From positions 47,225 to 111,224 of the forward strand of contig NZ_PNLB01000018.1 of NCBI RefSeq assembly GCF_013822795.1: 64,000 nucleotides of DNA, read 5' to 3'. Both the position numbers and the translations under genes were made by a program. Shown one piece after another: positions 53,421-62,040 of this stretch (positions are counted from its first letter, which is position 1; each line of letters starts with the position of its first letter). The DNA is from Phenylobacterium sp. GTDB taxonomy: Bacteria; Pseudomonadota; Alphaproteobacteria; Caulobacterales; Caulobacteraceae. A model generated the notes under the pieces. That model was not told where the DNA came from. It saw only the letters and a program-made list of their open reading frames with translations, and did not search any database.

Positions 53421-54253
53421 GCGCTCGCCAGGTCCACCCGCGGGATCGACTGGCTCAGCCGGCCGCCCATGCGGATCGGCTCGACCCGCCGCGCCAGGCC
53501 GGTGGAATCGTCGGTCTCGACGAACACGCCGCAGACCGTCGCCGGCCCCTCGGCGGGCTTGTAGCGGCCGCCGGAAATGCGGGTGGTGAACCGCCGCAGC
53601 GGCTCTTCCTTCTGGTTGCCGATGACGCTGTCGTAGTCGGCGCAGGCGCCGGCGTCGGTCTGGTAGGCGGTGCCGCCCGGCAGCACCTGGCAGTCGGCGG
53701 TCGGCACGTGGGTGTGGGTGCCCACCACCAGGCTGGCGCGGCCGTCGCAGAAGTGGCCCATGGCCATCTTCTCACTGGTCGCCTCGGCATGCATGTCGAC
53801 CACCACGGCGTCGGCGACCATGCCCAGGGGGGCCTTGTCCAGCTCGCGGTCGACGGCGGCGAATGGGTCGTCCAGCGAATCCATGTGCACCCGGCCCAGC
53901 AGGTTGATCACCACGATCCGCTTGCCTTCCCGCGTCTCGAACAGGTTGGCGCCGCGGCCCGGCGCGTCGGCCAGCACCGGATAGTTCAGCGGCCGGATCA
54001 GCCGCGGCTCGCGCACGATGTAGGTCAGCGCCTCCTTCTGGTCCCAGGAGTGGTTACCCAGGGTCAGGCAGTCGGCGCCGGCGTCGAACAACTCACGCGC
54101 CGTGCTCTCGGTGATCCCGAAGCCGGCCGCCGCGTTCTCGGCGTTGATGATCACGAACTCCAGGCCGAGCGCGCGGCGCAGGTGGGGAAGGTGATCGGCG
54201 AGGCCCTCGCGGCCGGCTCGGCCGACGACGTCCCCGAAGAAAGCAAAGCGCAT
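53417..54253 (-). CDS. YmdB-type metallophosphoesterase (TIGR00282)
   Basis: 278 residues. FFGDVVGRAGR, NAENAAAGFGI, LGNHSWDQKE and VVDMHAEATSEK, with GTHTHVPTADCQVLP further on, are the TIGR00282/YmdB metal-binding motifs. YmdB of Bacillus is a 2',3'-cyclic nucleotide phosphodiesterase. Its start lies 6 bases after the 5-formyl-THF cyclo-ligase gene, so they form an operon. The stop overlaps the EF-hand gene by 4 bases. Confidence 0.92.
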   Translation of the reverse strand: MRFAFFGDVVGRAGREGLADHLPHLRRALGLEFVIINAENAAAGFGITESTARELFDAGADCLTLGNHSWDQKEALTYIVREPRLIRPLNYPVLADAPGRGANLFETREGKRIVVINLLGRVHMDSLDDPFAAVDRELDKAPLGMVADAVVVDMHAEATSEKMAMGHFCDGRASLVVGTHTHVPTADCQVLPGGTAYQTDAGACADYDSVIGNQKEEPLRRFTTRISGGRYKPAEGPATVCGVFVETDDSTGLARRVEPIRMGGRLSQSIPRVDLASA

Positions 54254-54259
54254 GCGGAA

Positions 54260-54835
54260 TTAGTCCTTTCGGACCTCCGTATACCCGTTTTCCGTGAGAA
54301 TGGCGTCCAGCCTTTGGTCATGCGGCTCCATGGCCAGGCGCTCGACCTCCTGGCCGGCATAGGCCAGGCCGAGCACGAACACCGGCCCGGTCGCCCGCAG
54401 CGCCGCCAGCGTGCGGTCATAGTGCCCCCCGCCCTGCCCCAGCCGCCCGCCGGCCTTGTCGAAGGCCAGCAGCGGGCAGATCACCAGCTGCGGCCGCACC
54501 ACCGGGGCGTCGGCCGGCGGCGAGGGCACGCCGAACGCGTCGACCTCCGGAACATCGAACTTGCGCCAGGCGCGGAACTCCAGCGGCGCATCAGGCCCAA
54601 GGGTCACCGGCAGCGCCAGCCGCCGGCCCGCCAAGGTCAGCCGCGCCGCCAGCGGGGCTGGGTCGAGCTCCGATCCCACCGCATGGTAGCTGGCGAACCA
54701 CTCGAAGGCCGGCAGCCGCTCGATCGGCAGGGCCGCGGCCGCCTCGCGCGCCGCCTCGGGCCATCCGGCGGCCAAGGCGCGCCTGCGCCTGCGCAGCACC
54801 GTGCGAAGTTTCGTCTTGTCAGGTGGAAGGTTCAC
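54260..54835 (-). CDS. 5-formyltetrahydrofolate cyclo-ligase
   Basis: 191 residues. The N-terminal KTKLRTVLRRRRRAL is a basic helix of this family, and GQGGGHYDRTL (about 136-146) is its diagnostic ATP/folate motif, followed by GLAYAGQEVERL. It converts 5-formyl-THF to 5,10-methenyl-THF using ATP. It lies just downstream of the 6S RNA, as in many proteobacteria (ygfA/fau in E. coli). Confidence 0.93.
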   Translation of the reverse strand: MNLPPDKTKLRTVLRRRRRALAAGWPEAAREAAAALPIERLPAFEWFASYHAVGSELDPAPLAARLTLAGRRLALPVTLGPDAPLEFRAWRKFDVPEVDAFGVPSPPADAPVVRPQLVICPLLAFDKAGGRLGQGGGHYDRTLAALRATGPVFVLGLAYAGQEVERLAMEPHDQRLDAILTENGYTEVRKD

Positions 54836-54864
54836 CGCGCGAGCTTAGCGCGAAGGGTGGCGGC

Positions 54865-55020
54865 GCCGCGAGAGCCGTGAAGGTCGGTTTTATCCCCTCG
54901 GACCTGGCTAACCAGGTGGGCTCCGTAGTGCTCGGCCCCACGGGACCGAACAGGGACAGATCCCTTCGAAGAAATTAAGGTCTCTGGGATAGATTGCCTT
55001 CGACGAGAGCCACAGCATGA
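54865..55020 (-). ncRNA. ssrS: 6S RNA (ssrS), approximate ends
   Basis: The gap between zapA and the formyl-THF cyclo-ligase gene, on the same strand, can fold as a long imperfect hairpin. Outer stem: GAAGG with CCTTC and TATCCC with GGGATA. The apex is GGTCCC/GGGGCC around GTG. On the 3' side of the internal bubble is the small hairpin ACCTGG-TTAG-CCAGGT. This architecture and the zapA/6S/cyclo-ligase synteny are as expected for 6S RNA, which binds the RNA polymerase housekeeping holoenzyme. Exact ends are not known. Confidence 0.8.
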
Positions 55021-55084
55021 CCCGCCGGTGACCAAGGTAGGGCCGCGGGGGCGCCGGTACAAGCGGCAGCGAAGGCATTCCAAT

Positions 55085-55193
55085 TGCTCCCCCTTTGGGG
55101 GAGCTCCCGGCCAAATGGCCGGGTGAGGGGGACTTCGGACTCTGCAGGCCCCCTCCGTCGCGCTGCGCGCGCCACCTCCCCCAAAAGGGGAGG
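55085..55193. repeat. Palindromic intergenic repeat, copy B
   Basis: A 109-base element with nested inverted repeats, running opposite to copy A at 31307-31427. Its conserved parts (as read on the minus strand) are GGGGGAGGTGGC, GACGGAGGGGG, AGTCCCCCTCA and terminal CCCC/GGGG arms. The internal stems differ (GCGCGC/GCGCG and CCCGGCCATTTGGCCGGG). It lies between the 6S RNA and zapA, ending 13 bases from the zapA stop. Confidence 0.8.
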
Positions 55194-55205
55194 AACTGAT
55201 TTCCC

Positions 55206-55532
55206 CTACCCCTGCGCCAGCTTTTCGATGCGCTTGGCGGCGTTTTCCAGGGCGCCGACGGCGCGGGTCTCGGCGCGGGCCTGGTCGGACTGGAACCGCG
55301 CCAGCTCGGACTGCACAACCGAGAACCGGCCGCGCAGGTCGGAAAGTTCGTCGGCCAGCAGCAGGGCGCCCATCAGGAACAGCCGCGTCTCGCCCAGCTG
55401 GCCCATGTCCTCGGACACCTGTCGGACCTGGCGGTCGAACAGTCGGGCCAGCTCCAGCAGGTGGTGTTCCTGGCCGTCCTCGCAGCCGACCGCGTAGGGC
55501 CGGCCGTTCACGGTGATATTGACCTGAGCCAT
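55206..55532 (-). CDS. zapA: Cell division protein ZapA
   Basis: 108 residues. AQVNITVNGRPYAVGCEDGQEHHLLELARLFDRQV (positions 2-36) is the globular head of ZapA; the remainder is a coiled coil. It crosslinks FtsZ filaments. In Caulobacter ZapA works with the adjacent coiled-coil protein ZauP; both are encoded here. An upstream spacer of only 6 bases from zauP suggests one message. Confidence 0.94.
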   Translation of the reverse strand: MAQVNITVNGRPYAVGCEDGQEHHLLELARLFDRQVRQVSEDMGQLGETRLFLMGALLLADELSDLRGRFSVVQSELARFQSDQARAETRAVGALENAAKRIEKLAQG

Positions 55533-55538
55533 GGGACG

Positions 55539-55823
55539 TTACGCCTCCTCGGTCTCTTGGACGGGCTCGCCGGCCAGCGCCGCCTTGATCTCGGCGATGG
55601 CGCGACCCAGGGCCGCAGAGGCCTCAGCGCCGGCTTCCTCCAACTCGCGCTCGCGAACCTTGGCCTTACCAAGCTCGGCCGCCAGCCGGGCGCCGTCCTG
55701 GTCGAACAGCCCCCCGCCGCCCTGCCCGGCCCCGCCCGCAAGGCGTTGCTCGAGCTGAGAGATCGCCCGGTCCAGCCGTTTTACGGCCTGCTCGAGAGGG
55801 CTTTCGCCCGCCGGCTCCCGCAT
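55539..55823 (-). CDS. zauP: Coiled-coil protein ZauP (DUF4164)
   Basis: 94 residues from ATG 55823. Nearly the whole chain is alpha-helical coiled coil with heptads (LEQAVKRLDRAISQLEQRL and LAAELGKAKVRERELEEAG), interrupted by a Gly-rich stretch at about 30-40, with an acidic C-terminal tail. Position directly upstream of zapA is that of Caulobacter ZauP, which forms a pair with ZapA to focus the Z-ring. Confidence 0.82.
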   Translation of the reverse strand: MREPAGESPLEQAVKRLDRAISQLEQRLAGGAGQGGGGLFDQDGARLAAELGKAKVRERELEEAGAEASAALGRAIAEIKAALAGEPVQETEEA

Positions 55824-55984
55824 ATTCCCGCGCTCCGAAACTGTGTTCGTTAATCTATAGACTGCGTCGGCCTTGCGCCGAAAGCCGGACTGTGGCGTGA
55901 CCTTTCCTTGACCCTGCAAGCCTCGCGTGCGAGGGGCGCGCGCAAATTCCCGCACACTCCCCGCCAGACTCACCGGAACAAATA

Positions 55985-57955
55985 ATGCCCGCACCGCTGC
56001 AATCCATGGCCGACGCCATCCGCGTGCTTTCGATGGACGCCGTCGAGCAGGCGGCCTCGGGCCACCCCGGCATGCCGATGGGCATGGCCGACGTCGCCAC
56101 GGTGCTCTGGAGCAAGTTCCTCAAGTTCGACGCCAGCGCCCCGGACTGGGCCGACCGCGACCGCTTCGTGCTGTCGGCCGGCCACGGCTCGATGCTGCTC
56201 TACTCGTTGCTGCACCTGACCGGCTTCAAGGCGATGACGCTGGAGCAGATCAAGAACTTCCGCCAGTGGGGCTCCAACACCGCCGGCCACCCCGAGTACG
56301 GCCACACCCCCGGCGTCGAGACCACCACCGGTCCGCTGGGCCAGGGCCTGGCCACCTCGGTCGGCATGGCGATGGCCGAGCGTCATCTGGCCGCCCGCTT
56401 CGGGGCCGACCTGGTCGACCACCGCACCTGGGTGATCTGCGGCGACGGCTGCCTGATGGAGGGCGTCAGCCACGAGGCGATCAGCCTGGCCGGCCGCCTG
56501 AAGCTGAACAAGCTGACCCTGCTGTGGGACGACAACGACGTGACCATCGACGGCGCGGTGTCGCTGGCCGAGAGCGGCGACCAGATCGCCCGCTTCAAGG
56601 CCGCCGGCTGGGCGGTGAAGGCGATCGACGGCCATGACGTCGGCCAGATCCGTCGCGCGCTGGCCTGGGCGACCAAGCAGGACCGTCCGTCGCTGATCGC
56701 CTGCAAGACCAAGATCGGCAAGGGCGCGGCGACCATGGAAGGCCACCACAAGACCCACGGCGCGGCCCTGGGCGCCACTGAGATCGCCGCCACCCGCGCC
56801 AAGATGGGCTGGTCGGCCGAGCCGTTCGCGATCCCGGACGAGGTCGTGAAGCCGTGGCGTTCGGCCGGCCGCCGCGGCGCCAAGGACCGCAAGGCCTGGC
56901 AAGCGCGCCTGGCGAGCTCGGCGCACGCCGCCGAGTTCACACGCGCCATGAAGGGCGAGCTGCCGGCTGACGCCTTCGCCCGCCTGGACGCCCACATCGC
57001 CGAGGCCGCGAGCGCCAAGCCCGCCGCCGCCACCCGCCAGCATTCGGGTTCGGCGCTGGACGCGCTGTTCCCGGCGATCCCGGAAATGGTCGGCGGCTCG
57101 GCCGACCTGACCGGCTCGAACAACACCTTCGTCAAGAACACCGCGATCTTCGACACCCCCGACTATGCGGGCCGCTACGTGAACTACGGCGTGCGCGAGT
57201 TCGGCATGGCCGCGGCGATGAACGGCATGGCCCTGCACGGCGGCGTCATCCCCTACGGCGGGGCGTTCATGGTGTTCTCGGACTACAGCCGCCCGGCGAT
57301 CCGCCTGGGCGCGCTGATGGGCGTGCGGGTGGTCCACGTGATGACCCACGACTCCATCGGCGTCGGCGAGGACGGCCCGACCCACCAGCCGGTCGAGCAC
57401 CTGGCCAGCATGCGCGCCATGCCCAACCTCAACGTCTTCCGCCCGGCCGACGCGGTGGAGACCGCCGAGTGCTGGCGCATCGCGCTGGAAAGCAAGAAGA
57501 CCCCGGCGTTCATGGCCCTGTCGCGCCAGAAGGTCCCGGCGGTGCGCGACAGCGCCCCGGAAAACCTCTCGGCCAAGGGCGCCTACGAGCTGAAGGCCGC
57601 CAGCGGCGAAGCCCAGGTGACGATCTTCGCCTCGGGCACCGAGGTCTCGGTCGCTGTGGCGGCGCGGGATCTGCTGGAAGCCGACGGCGTGCCGACCCGC
57701 GTCGTCTCCACGCCCTGCTGGGAACTGTTCGAAGCCCAACCGGCAGCCTATCGGCAGGCGACCATTGGCAAGGCGCCGGTACGCGTCGCCGTCGAGGCCG
57801 CGGCGAGCTTCGGCTGGGAGCGGTTCATCGGTGAAAACGGCGCCTTCGTCGGCATGCACAGCTGGGGCGCCAGCGCCCCCGCCGACCGGCTGTACAAGGA
57901 ATTCGGCATCACCGCCGAGGCCGTCGCCGCCGCCGCGAAGGCCAAGCTCGGCTAA
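55985..57955 (+). CDS. tkt: Transketolase
   Basis: 656 residues. [23 protein letters not shown] is the N-terminal TPP region with the invariant His; [13 protein letters not shown] binds the TPP pyrophosphate and metal; and [27 protein letters not shown] (about 455-481) is the C-terminal pyrimidine-domain signature. It exchanges two-carbon units in the pentose phosphate pathway. It opens the central-carbon region that continues with gap, pgk and fba. It is divergent from zauP. Confidence 0.97.
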   Translation: MPAPLQSMADAIRVLSMDAVEQAASGHPGMPMGMADVATVLWSKFLKFDASAPDWADRDRFVLSAGHGSMLLYSLLHLTGFKAMTLEQIKNFRQWGSNTAGHPEYGHTPGVETTTGPLGQGLATSVGMAMAERHLAARFGADLVDHRTWVICGDGCLMEGVSHEAISLAGRLKLNKLTLLWDDNDVTIDGAVSLAESGDQIARFKAAGWAVKAIDGHDVGQIRRALAWATKQDRPSLIACKTKIGKGAATMEGHHKTHGAALGATEIAATRAKMGWSAEPFAIPDEVVKPWRSAGRRGAKDRKAWQARLASSAHAAEFTRAMKGELPADAFARLDAHIAEAASAKPAAATRQHSGSALDALFPAIPEMVGGSADLTGSNNTFVKNTAIFDTPDYAGRYVNYGVREFGMAAAMNGMALHGGVIPYGGAFMVFSDYSRPAIRLGALMGVRVVHVMTHDSIGVGEDGPTHQPVEHLASMRAMPNLNVFRPADAVETAECWRIALESKKTPAFMALSRQKVPAVRDSAPENLSAKGAYELKAASGEAQVTIFASGTEVSVAVAARDLLEADGVPTRVVSTPCWELFEAQPAAYRQATIGKAPVRVAVEAAASFGWERFIGENGAFVGMHSWGASAPADRLYKEFGITAEAVAAAAKAKLG

Positions 57956-58043
57956 GCCGGGCTAGGATCGTCTATCGTCAGCCGCGGAAGCCTATCGGCA
58001 GGTTTTCGCGGCCGACCTCCACATACCTGCCAGGATGACCCGC

Positions 58044-59243
58044 ATGCGTCTCGGAACCCCGCTCTCGCCGTCGGCCGTCAGGGTCATGCTGCTGGGCTCG
58101 GGCGAGCTCGGCAAAGAGGTCGCCATCGAGCTGCAGCGGCTCGGCTGCGAGGTCATCGCCGTCGACCGCTACGCCGGCGCCCCGGCCCATCAGGTGGCCC
58201 ACCGCAGCCACGTGATCGCCATGACCGATCCGGTCGCCCTGCGCGCCCTGGTGCTGGCCGAGTGCCCGCACCTGATCGTCCCAGAGATCGAGGCCATCGC
58301 CACCGACGAGCTGGTCAAGCTCGAGGCCGAGGGCGTGGCCACCGTCATCCCGACCGCCCGCGCCGCCCAGCTGACCATGAACCGCGAGGGCATTCGCCGG
58401 CTGGCGGCCGAGACCCTGGGCCTGGCCACCTCGCCCTACGCCTTCGCCTCATCGGAGGCGGAACTGGCGGACGGCGCGGCGAAGGTCGCCGGCTTCCCCT
58501 GCTTCGTGAAGCCGGTGATGTCGTCGTCCGGCAAGGGCCAGTCCTATGTCGAAGGCCCCGAGGGCATCGCCGCGGCCTGGCGCTACGCCCTGGAGGGCGG
58601 CCGGGTCGAACAGCCCCGCGTCATCGTCGAGGGCAAGATCGAGTTCGATTTCGAGATCACCCTGCTGACCGTGCGCTCCAAGGGCGCCAGCGGCGAGATC
58701 GAGACTAGCTTCTGCGCGCCGATCGGCCACCGTCAGGTCAAGGGCGACTATGTCGAGAGCTGGCAGCCGCAGGCGATGACGCCGGCGGCGCTGGACCGCG
58801 CCAAGGACATCGCCGCCAAGGTCACCGGCGAGCTGGGCGGCCTGGGCATCTTCGGGGTCGAGCTGTTCGTGCGCGGCGACGAGGTGTGGTTCTCGGAGGT
58901 CAGCCCGCGGCCGCATGACACCGGCCTGGTCACCCTGGCGACGCAATACCTCAGCGAGTTCGCGCTGCACGCCCGCGCCATCCTCGGCCTGCCGACCGAC
59001 GTCGCCCAGCGCGAGCCGGGCGCCAGCGCAGTGATCTATGGCGGCATGGACGCCCAGGGCATCGCCTTCGAGGGCGTCGCCGAGGCGCTGCGCGTGCCCG
59101 GCGCGGACCTGCGCCTGTTCGGCAAGCCCGAGAGCTTCGAGCGCCGCCGCATGGGCGTGGCCCTGGCCCGCGGCGCCGACGTCGACCAGGCCCGCGAGCG
59201 GGCGCGCGAGGCCGCTGCGCTCGTCAAGCCGGTCAAAGGCTGA
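58044..59243 (+). CDS. purT: Formate-dependent phosphoribosylglycinamide formyltransferase
   Basis: 399 residues, starting at the second of two nearby ATGs (58035, 58044) because AGGA lies at good distance. [27 protein letters not shown] (about 3-29) matches the PurT N-terminus, and the ATP-grasp fold includes [14 protein letters not shown] and [26 protein letters not shown]. It makes formyl-GAR from GAR, formate and ATP, a folate-independent step of purine synthesis. Confidence 0.95.
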   Translation: MRLGTPLSPSAVRVMLLGSGELGKEVAIELQRLGCEVIAVDRYAGAPAHQVAHRSHVIAMTDPVALRALVLAECPHLIVPEIEAIATDELVKLEAEGVATVIPTARAAQLTMNREGIRRLAAETLGLATSPYAFASSEAELADGAAKVAGFPCFVKPVMSSSGKGQSYVEGPEGIAAAWRYALEGGRVEQPRVIVEGKIEFDFEITLLTVRSKGASGEIETSFCAPIGHRQVKGDYVESWQPQAMTPAALDRAKDIAAKVTGELGGLGIFGVELFVRGDEVWFSEVSPRPHDTGLVTLATQYLSEFALHARAILGLPTDVAQREPGASAVIYGGMDAQGIAFEGVAEALRVPGADLRLFGKPESFERRRMGVALARGADVDQARERAREAAALVKPVKG

Positions 59244-59275
59244 CGGCCCTCCGCGGACATGGTTCACTGCCCACC

Positions 59276-59587
59276 ATGATCCGCTGCCTGATCGCGCTGC
59301 TGACGCTGGTCGCCGTGACGCTGAACGCGCCGATGGCCCTGGCCGACGTGGACATCGCCGCCGAGCCGGCGATGAGCGCCATGACTGACGGCGCGATGCA
59401 CGACTGCGGGGCCCCGGCCAAGGACCAGCCCTGCCACACCGCCGTCTGCGTGGTCTGCCACGCCATCCCCCTGGATCCGCCGCGCCTTTCCAGCCGGGCC
59501 GTCGCCTTCGTGGCGCTCGCCCCCGAGCCGGTACGCGCCCTGACCGGATTGAACCCGAAGCCGGAGCCTCGACCGCCGCGCGGCTGA
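59276..59587 (+). CDS. Small exported Cys/His/Met-rich protein with a CXXCH motif
   Basis: 103 residues. A signal peptide covers about 1-23 (ALA/DV). The mature N-terminal part (about 33-62) contains MSAM, MHDC, PCH and CVVCH: four Cys (44, 53, 58, 61), four His and Met residues. The remainder is Pro-rich. The motif CVVCH resembles a c-type haem site, but the protein is too small for a classical cytochrome; DUF2946-like metal-binding proteins have a similar Cys/His pattern. Possibly a metal, perhaps copper, handling protein. It precedes another tiny Cys-rich gene. Confidence 0.7.
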   Translation: MIRCLIALLTLVAVTLNAPMALADVDIAAEPAMSAMTDGAMHDCGAPAKDQPCHTAVCVVCHAIPLDPPRLSSRAVAFVALAPEPVRALTGLNPKPEPRPPRG

Positions 59588-59650
59588 GCCCCTTTCCGGA
59601 CTTCCATTCAATTCATCAGACAGGCCCCCGCGGGGGCCGAAGGATCAGCT

Positions 59651-59821
59651 ATGCAAAAGACCATGAAGACCCTGGCGCTCGGCGCCCTGCTCGCCGTGCT
59701 GGGCGGCGGGCTGGCCAACGCCGCTGAGCAGGCGATGGACTGCTGCGCCAAGTGCGAGTGCTGCAAGGACAAGAAGGACGCGCCGAAGTCCTTCCAGCAG
59801 GGTCCTGACCACAAGCACTAG
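59651..59821 (+). CDS. Tiny exported Cys-rich protein
   Basis: 56 residues, with AAGGA six bases before the ATG. A Sec signal peptide ends at ANA (about residue 24). The 32-residue mature part has five Cys within eight positions (CCAKCECC) followed by basic residues, then a DHKH C-terminus. The pattern suggests soft-metal binding or multiple disulphides. It is 63 bases after the CXXCH protein gene in the same direction, so the two are probably co-expressed. Not recognised as a named family. Confidence 0.75.
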   Translation: MQKTMKTLALGALLAVLGGGLANAAEQAMDCCAKCECCKDKKDAPKSFQQGPDHKH

Positions 59822-59830
59822 GGACTGACC

Positions 59831-59860
59831 GGCGGGCGCGGCCTTGCGGTCGCGCCCGCC
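59831..59860. terminator. Perfect hairpin between convergent genes
   Basis: GGCGGGCGCG pairs with CGCGCCCGCC over 10 bases, with the stem extended into a GCC/GGT loop. It lies 9 bases after the stop of the Cys-rich protein and before the convergent lipoprotein gene. No T-run follows. Confidence 0.55.
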
Positions 59861-59917
59861 ACCTGTCGCCAAGCTCAACGCCCCCACCCGGTCATCCAGG
59901 CGAAGGCCGGTATTGAG

Positions 59918-60787
59918 TTAGCCGCCCGGCGACGGCTTCAGGGCCGTCTCGGCGATGTGCCACTTGCGCTGCGCGTCGGTGGAGCCGGGGACGTTGTTGA
60001 CCCGCCGCAGGTTCACGTCGCCCTTCAAATTGACCGGCGCGCCGGTCTTCAGCTGGCCGTAGATCACCACCGGGACCGACACGAACAGCGAGCCGGCCCC
60101 GCCCTCGATGTCGCCGGGCGCGCCGATCTGCGCGTTGTAGCTCGCATACTTGTCGAAGCTGGCCGTGAAGGCCTGCTGGCTCATGCCGCTGGCCTTGCCG
60201 CCGTCGCTCCAGAGGTTCCAGGCGTCAGCGTACTTCTTCTCGCCGATCAGGGCGTAGTAGGTCTGCACGACGTTCGCCGCGCCCTGGGCGCTGTCAGGGG
60301 TGAACGGCCCCTCGGAGATCGGGGTCTTGTCGTCGGGCAGGCCGCCGGGGCTGCCGGGCGGCGGCGGGGCGACCGGGGCGGCGGCCGGCTCGGGCGCCTT
60401 GCAGTTCACGCCCGCCGCGCTGGCGATGTCCTCGCCGGCCGCCAGCGGGCTGAGCTGGGCCTGGGTCATGCCCTTGGTCCACCACTGGATCCCGTCGCCG
60501 GTGTAGCGCGCGCCGCTGGCCGAGATGGCGATCTTCAAGGTGCGGCTCTTGCCGTCGACCTCGACGACGGCGGTGTCGGTGTCGGGATAGCTGGCGCGCA
60601 CGGTGCGACCGTCCTCGCAGGCATAGGTGATCACCGGCGCGGCCGGGGCGGCCGCCTTGGCAGGCGCCTGGGCCTGTTCAGCCGGCTTGCTGCACGCCGC
60701 CAGACTAAGGCCCGCCATGACCGCCGCGGCGGCCAGATACTGAAGATTCGCCACTCCGATGTTCCCTCTGCTGATTGGCTTCGCCAT
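59918..60787 (-). CDS. Lipoprotein with an MliC-like lysozyme-inhibitor domain
   Basis: 289 residues from ATG 60787. The lipobox is LAAC with Cys32. After an Ala/Pro linker, residues about 53-115 (ITYACEDGRTVRASYP, then QWWTKGMTQAQL) match the MliC/PliC fold, which inhibits c-type lysozyme in the periplasm. A Pro-rich linker and a second domain of about 110 residues follow (YYALIGEKKYADAWNLW), the latter probably NTF2/SnoaL-like. The longer ORF extending upstream runs over gap on the other strand and is not real. Confidence 0.78.
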   Translation of the reverse strand: MAKPISRGNIGVANLQYLAAAAVMAGLSLAACSKPAEQAQAPAKAAAPAAPVITYACEDGRTVRASYPDTDTAVVEVDGKSRTLKIAISASGARYTGDGIQWWTKGMTQAQLSPLAAGEDIASAAGVNCKAPEPAAAPVAPPPPGSPGGLPDDKTPISEGPFTPDSAQGAANVVQTYYALIGEKKYADAWNLWSDGGKASGMSQQAFTASFDKYASYNAQIGAPGDIEGGAGSLFVSVPVVIYGQLKTGAPVNLKGDVNLRRVNNVPGSTDAQRKWHIAETALKPSPGG

Positions 60788-60823
60788 AGCGTGCGACCGG
60801 CGCTCGCGTTCCCTCGCAGGTGT

Positions 60824-60852
60824 TTGACAACGATAACGGCAACGCATTGTAG
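60824..60852 (+). promoter_or_regulatory. Candidate promoter of gap
   Basis: A perfect -35 hexamer TTGACA is followed after 17 bases by TTGTAG, a weak -10, about 80 bases before the gap start codon. The following sequence also contains a second TTGACT. Sigma factor unknown. Confidence 0.4.
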
Positions 60853-60934
60853 CGTGACTTGACCGCCGCGGGCTTGACTCCCGCCCCCCCGACCTCAAGA
60901 AACCGCCCCAAATCAATTGGCTCAGGAGTTTTCG

Positions 60935-61942
60935 ATGACCGTTCGCGTCGCCATCAATGGGTTCGGCCGTATCGGCAGGCTGGTCCTGCGTTCGATCGTC
61001 GAGCATGGCCGCAAGGACATCGAGGTCGTCGCGATCAACGACCTGGGCCCGGTCGAGACCAACGCCCACCTGCTGCGCTACGACAGCGTCCACGGCCGTT
61101 TCCCCGGCAACGTCGTCGTTAACGGCGACACCATCGACGTCGGCTTCGGCCCGATCAAGGTCACCGCGATCCGCGATCCGAAGGACCTGCCGCACAAGGA
61201 CCTGGGCGTCGACATCGCGCTCGAGTGCACCGGCCTGTTCACCACCAAGGAAAAGGCCTCGGCCCACCTGGAAGCCGGCGCCAAGCGCGTGATCGTCTCG
61301 GCCCCGTGCGATAACGCCGACAAGACCATCGTCTACGGCGTCAACCACGCGACCCTGACCAAGGACGACCTGGTCATCTCCAACGCCTCGTGCACCACCA
61401 ACTGCCTGGCGCCGGTCGCCAAGGTCCTGCACGAGCTGGCCGGCATCGAGCGCGGCTACATGACCACCATCCACTCCTACACCGGCGACCAGCCGACGCT
61501 GGACACCATGCACAAGGACCTCTACCGCGCCCGCGCCGCGGCGATGTCCATGATCCCGACCTCGACCGGCGCCGCCAAGGCCCTGGGCCTGGTGATCCCG
61601 GAACTGCAGGGCAAGCTGGACGGTTCGTCGATCCGTGTCCCGACCCCGAACGTCTCGGTCGTGGACCTGACCTGGGTCGCCGGCCGCAAGATCACCAAGG
61701 AAGAGATCAACGAGGCGCTGACCGCCGCGGCCAACGGCCCGCTGAAGGGCGTTCTGGCCGTGACCAACGAGCCGCTGGTGTCGATCGACTTCAACCACGA
61801 AGCCGCCTCGTCGACCGCCGCCCTGGCCCAGACCCAGGTGATCGACGGCACCCTCGGCCGCGTGCTGTCGTGGTACGACAACGAGTGGGGCTTCTCGACC
61901 CGCATGAGCGACACCGCCATCGCGCTCGCGAAGCTGATCTAA
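60935..61942 (+). CDS. gap: Glyceraldehyde-3-phosphate dehydrogenase, type I
   Basis: 335 residues. [15 protein letters not shown] is the NAD-binding start, [12 protein letters not shown] carries the catalytic Cys153, and [38 protein letters not shown] (about 181-218) is the substrate-binding loop region. AGGAG precedes the ATG. It oxidises glyceraldehyde-3-phosphate to 1,3-bisphosphoglycerate. pgk follows after 98 bases. Confidence 0.98.
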   Translation: MTVRVAINGFGRIGRLVLRSIVEHGRKDIEVVAINDLGPVETNAHLLRYDSVHGRFPGNVVVNGDTIDVGFGPIKVTAIRDPKDLPHKDLGVDIALECTGLFTTKEKASAHLEAGAKRVIVSAPCDNADKTIVYGVNHATLTKDDLVISNASCTTNCLAPVAKVLHELAGIERGYMTTIHSYTGDQPTLDTMHKDLYRARAAAMSMIPTSTGAAKALGLVIPELQGKLDGSSIRVPTPNVSVVDLTWVAGRKITKEEINEALTAAANGPLKGVLAVTNEPLVSIDFNHEAASSTAALAQTQVIDGTLGRVLSWYDNEWGFSTRMSDTAIALAKLI

Positions 61943-61953
61943 GACCGCTGCGA

Positions 61954-61981
61954 CGGGCGCCATCCAACCGGGTGGCGCCCG
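61954..61981 (+). terminator. Hairpin between gap and pgk
   Basis: CGGGCGCCA pairs perfectly with TGGCGCCCG around a 10-base loop, 11 bases after the gap stop, followed by TTCCGCTTT. It may attenuate read-through from gap into pgk, or merely protect the gap mRNA end. Confidence 0.55.
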
Positions 61982-62040
61982 TTCCGCTTTCCTGACCCTG
62001 TTCGAACCTCGGCCCGCGCCGGGGCGCGCGGAGATATTTG

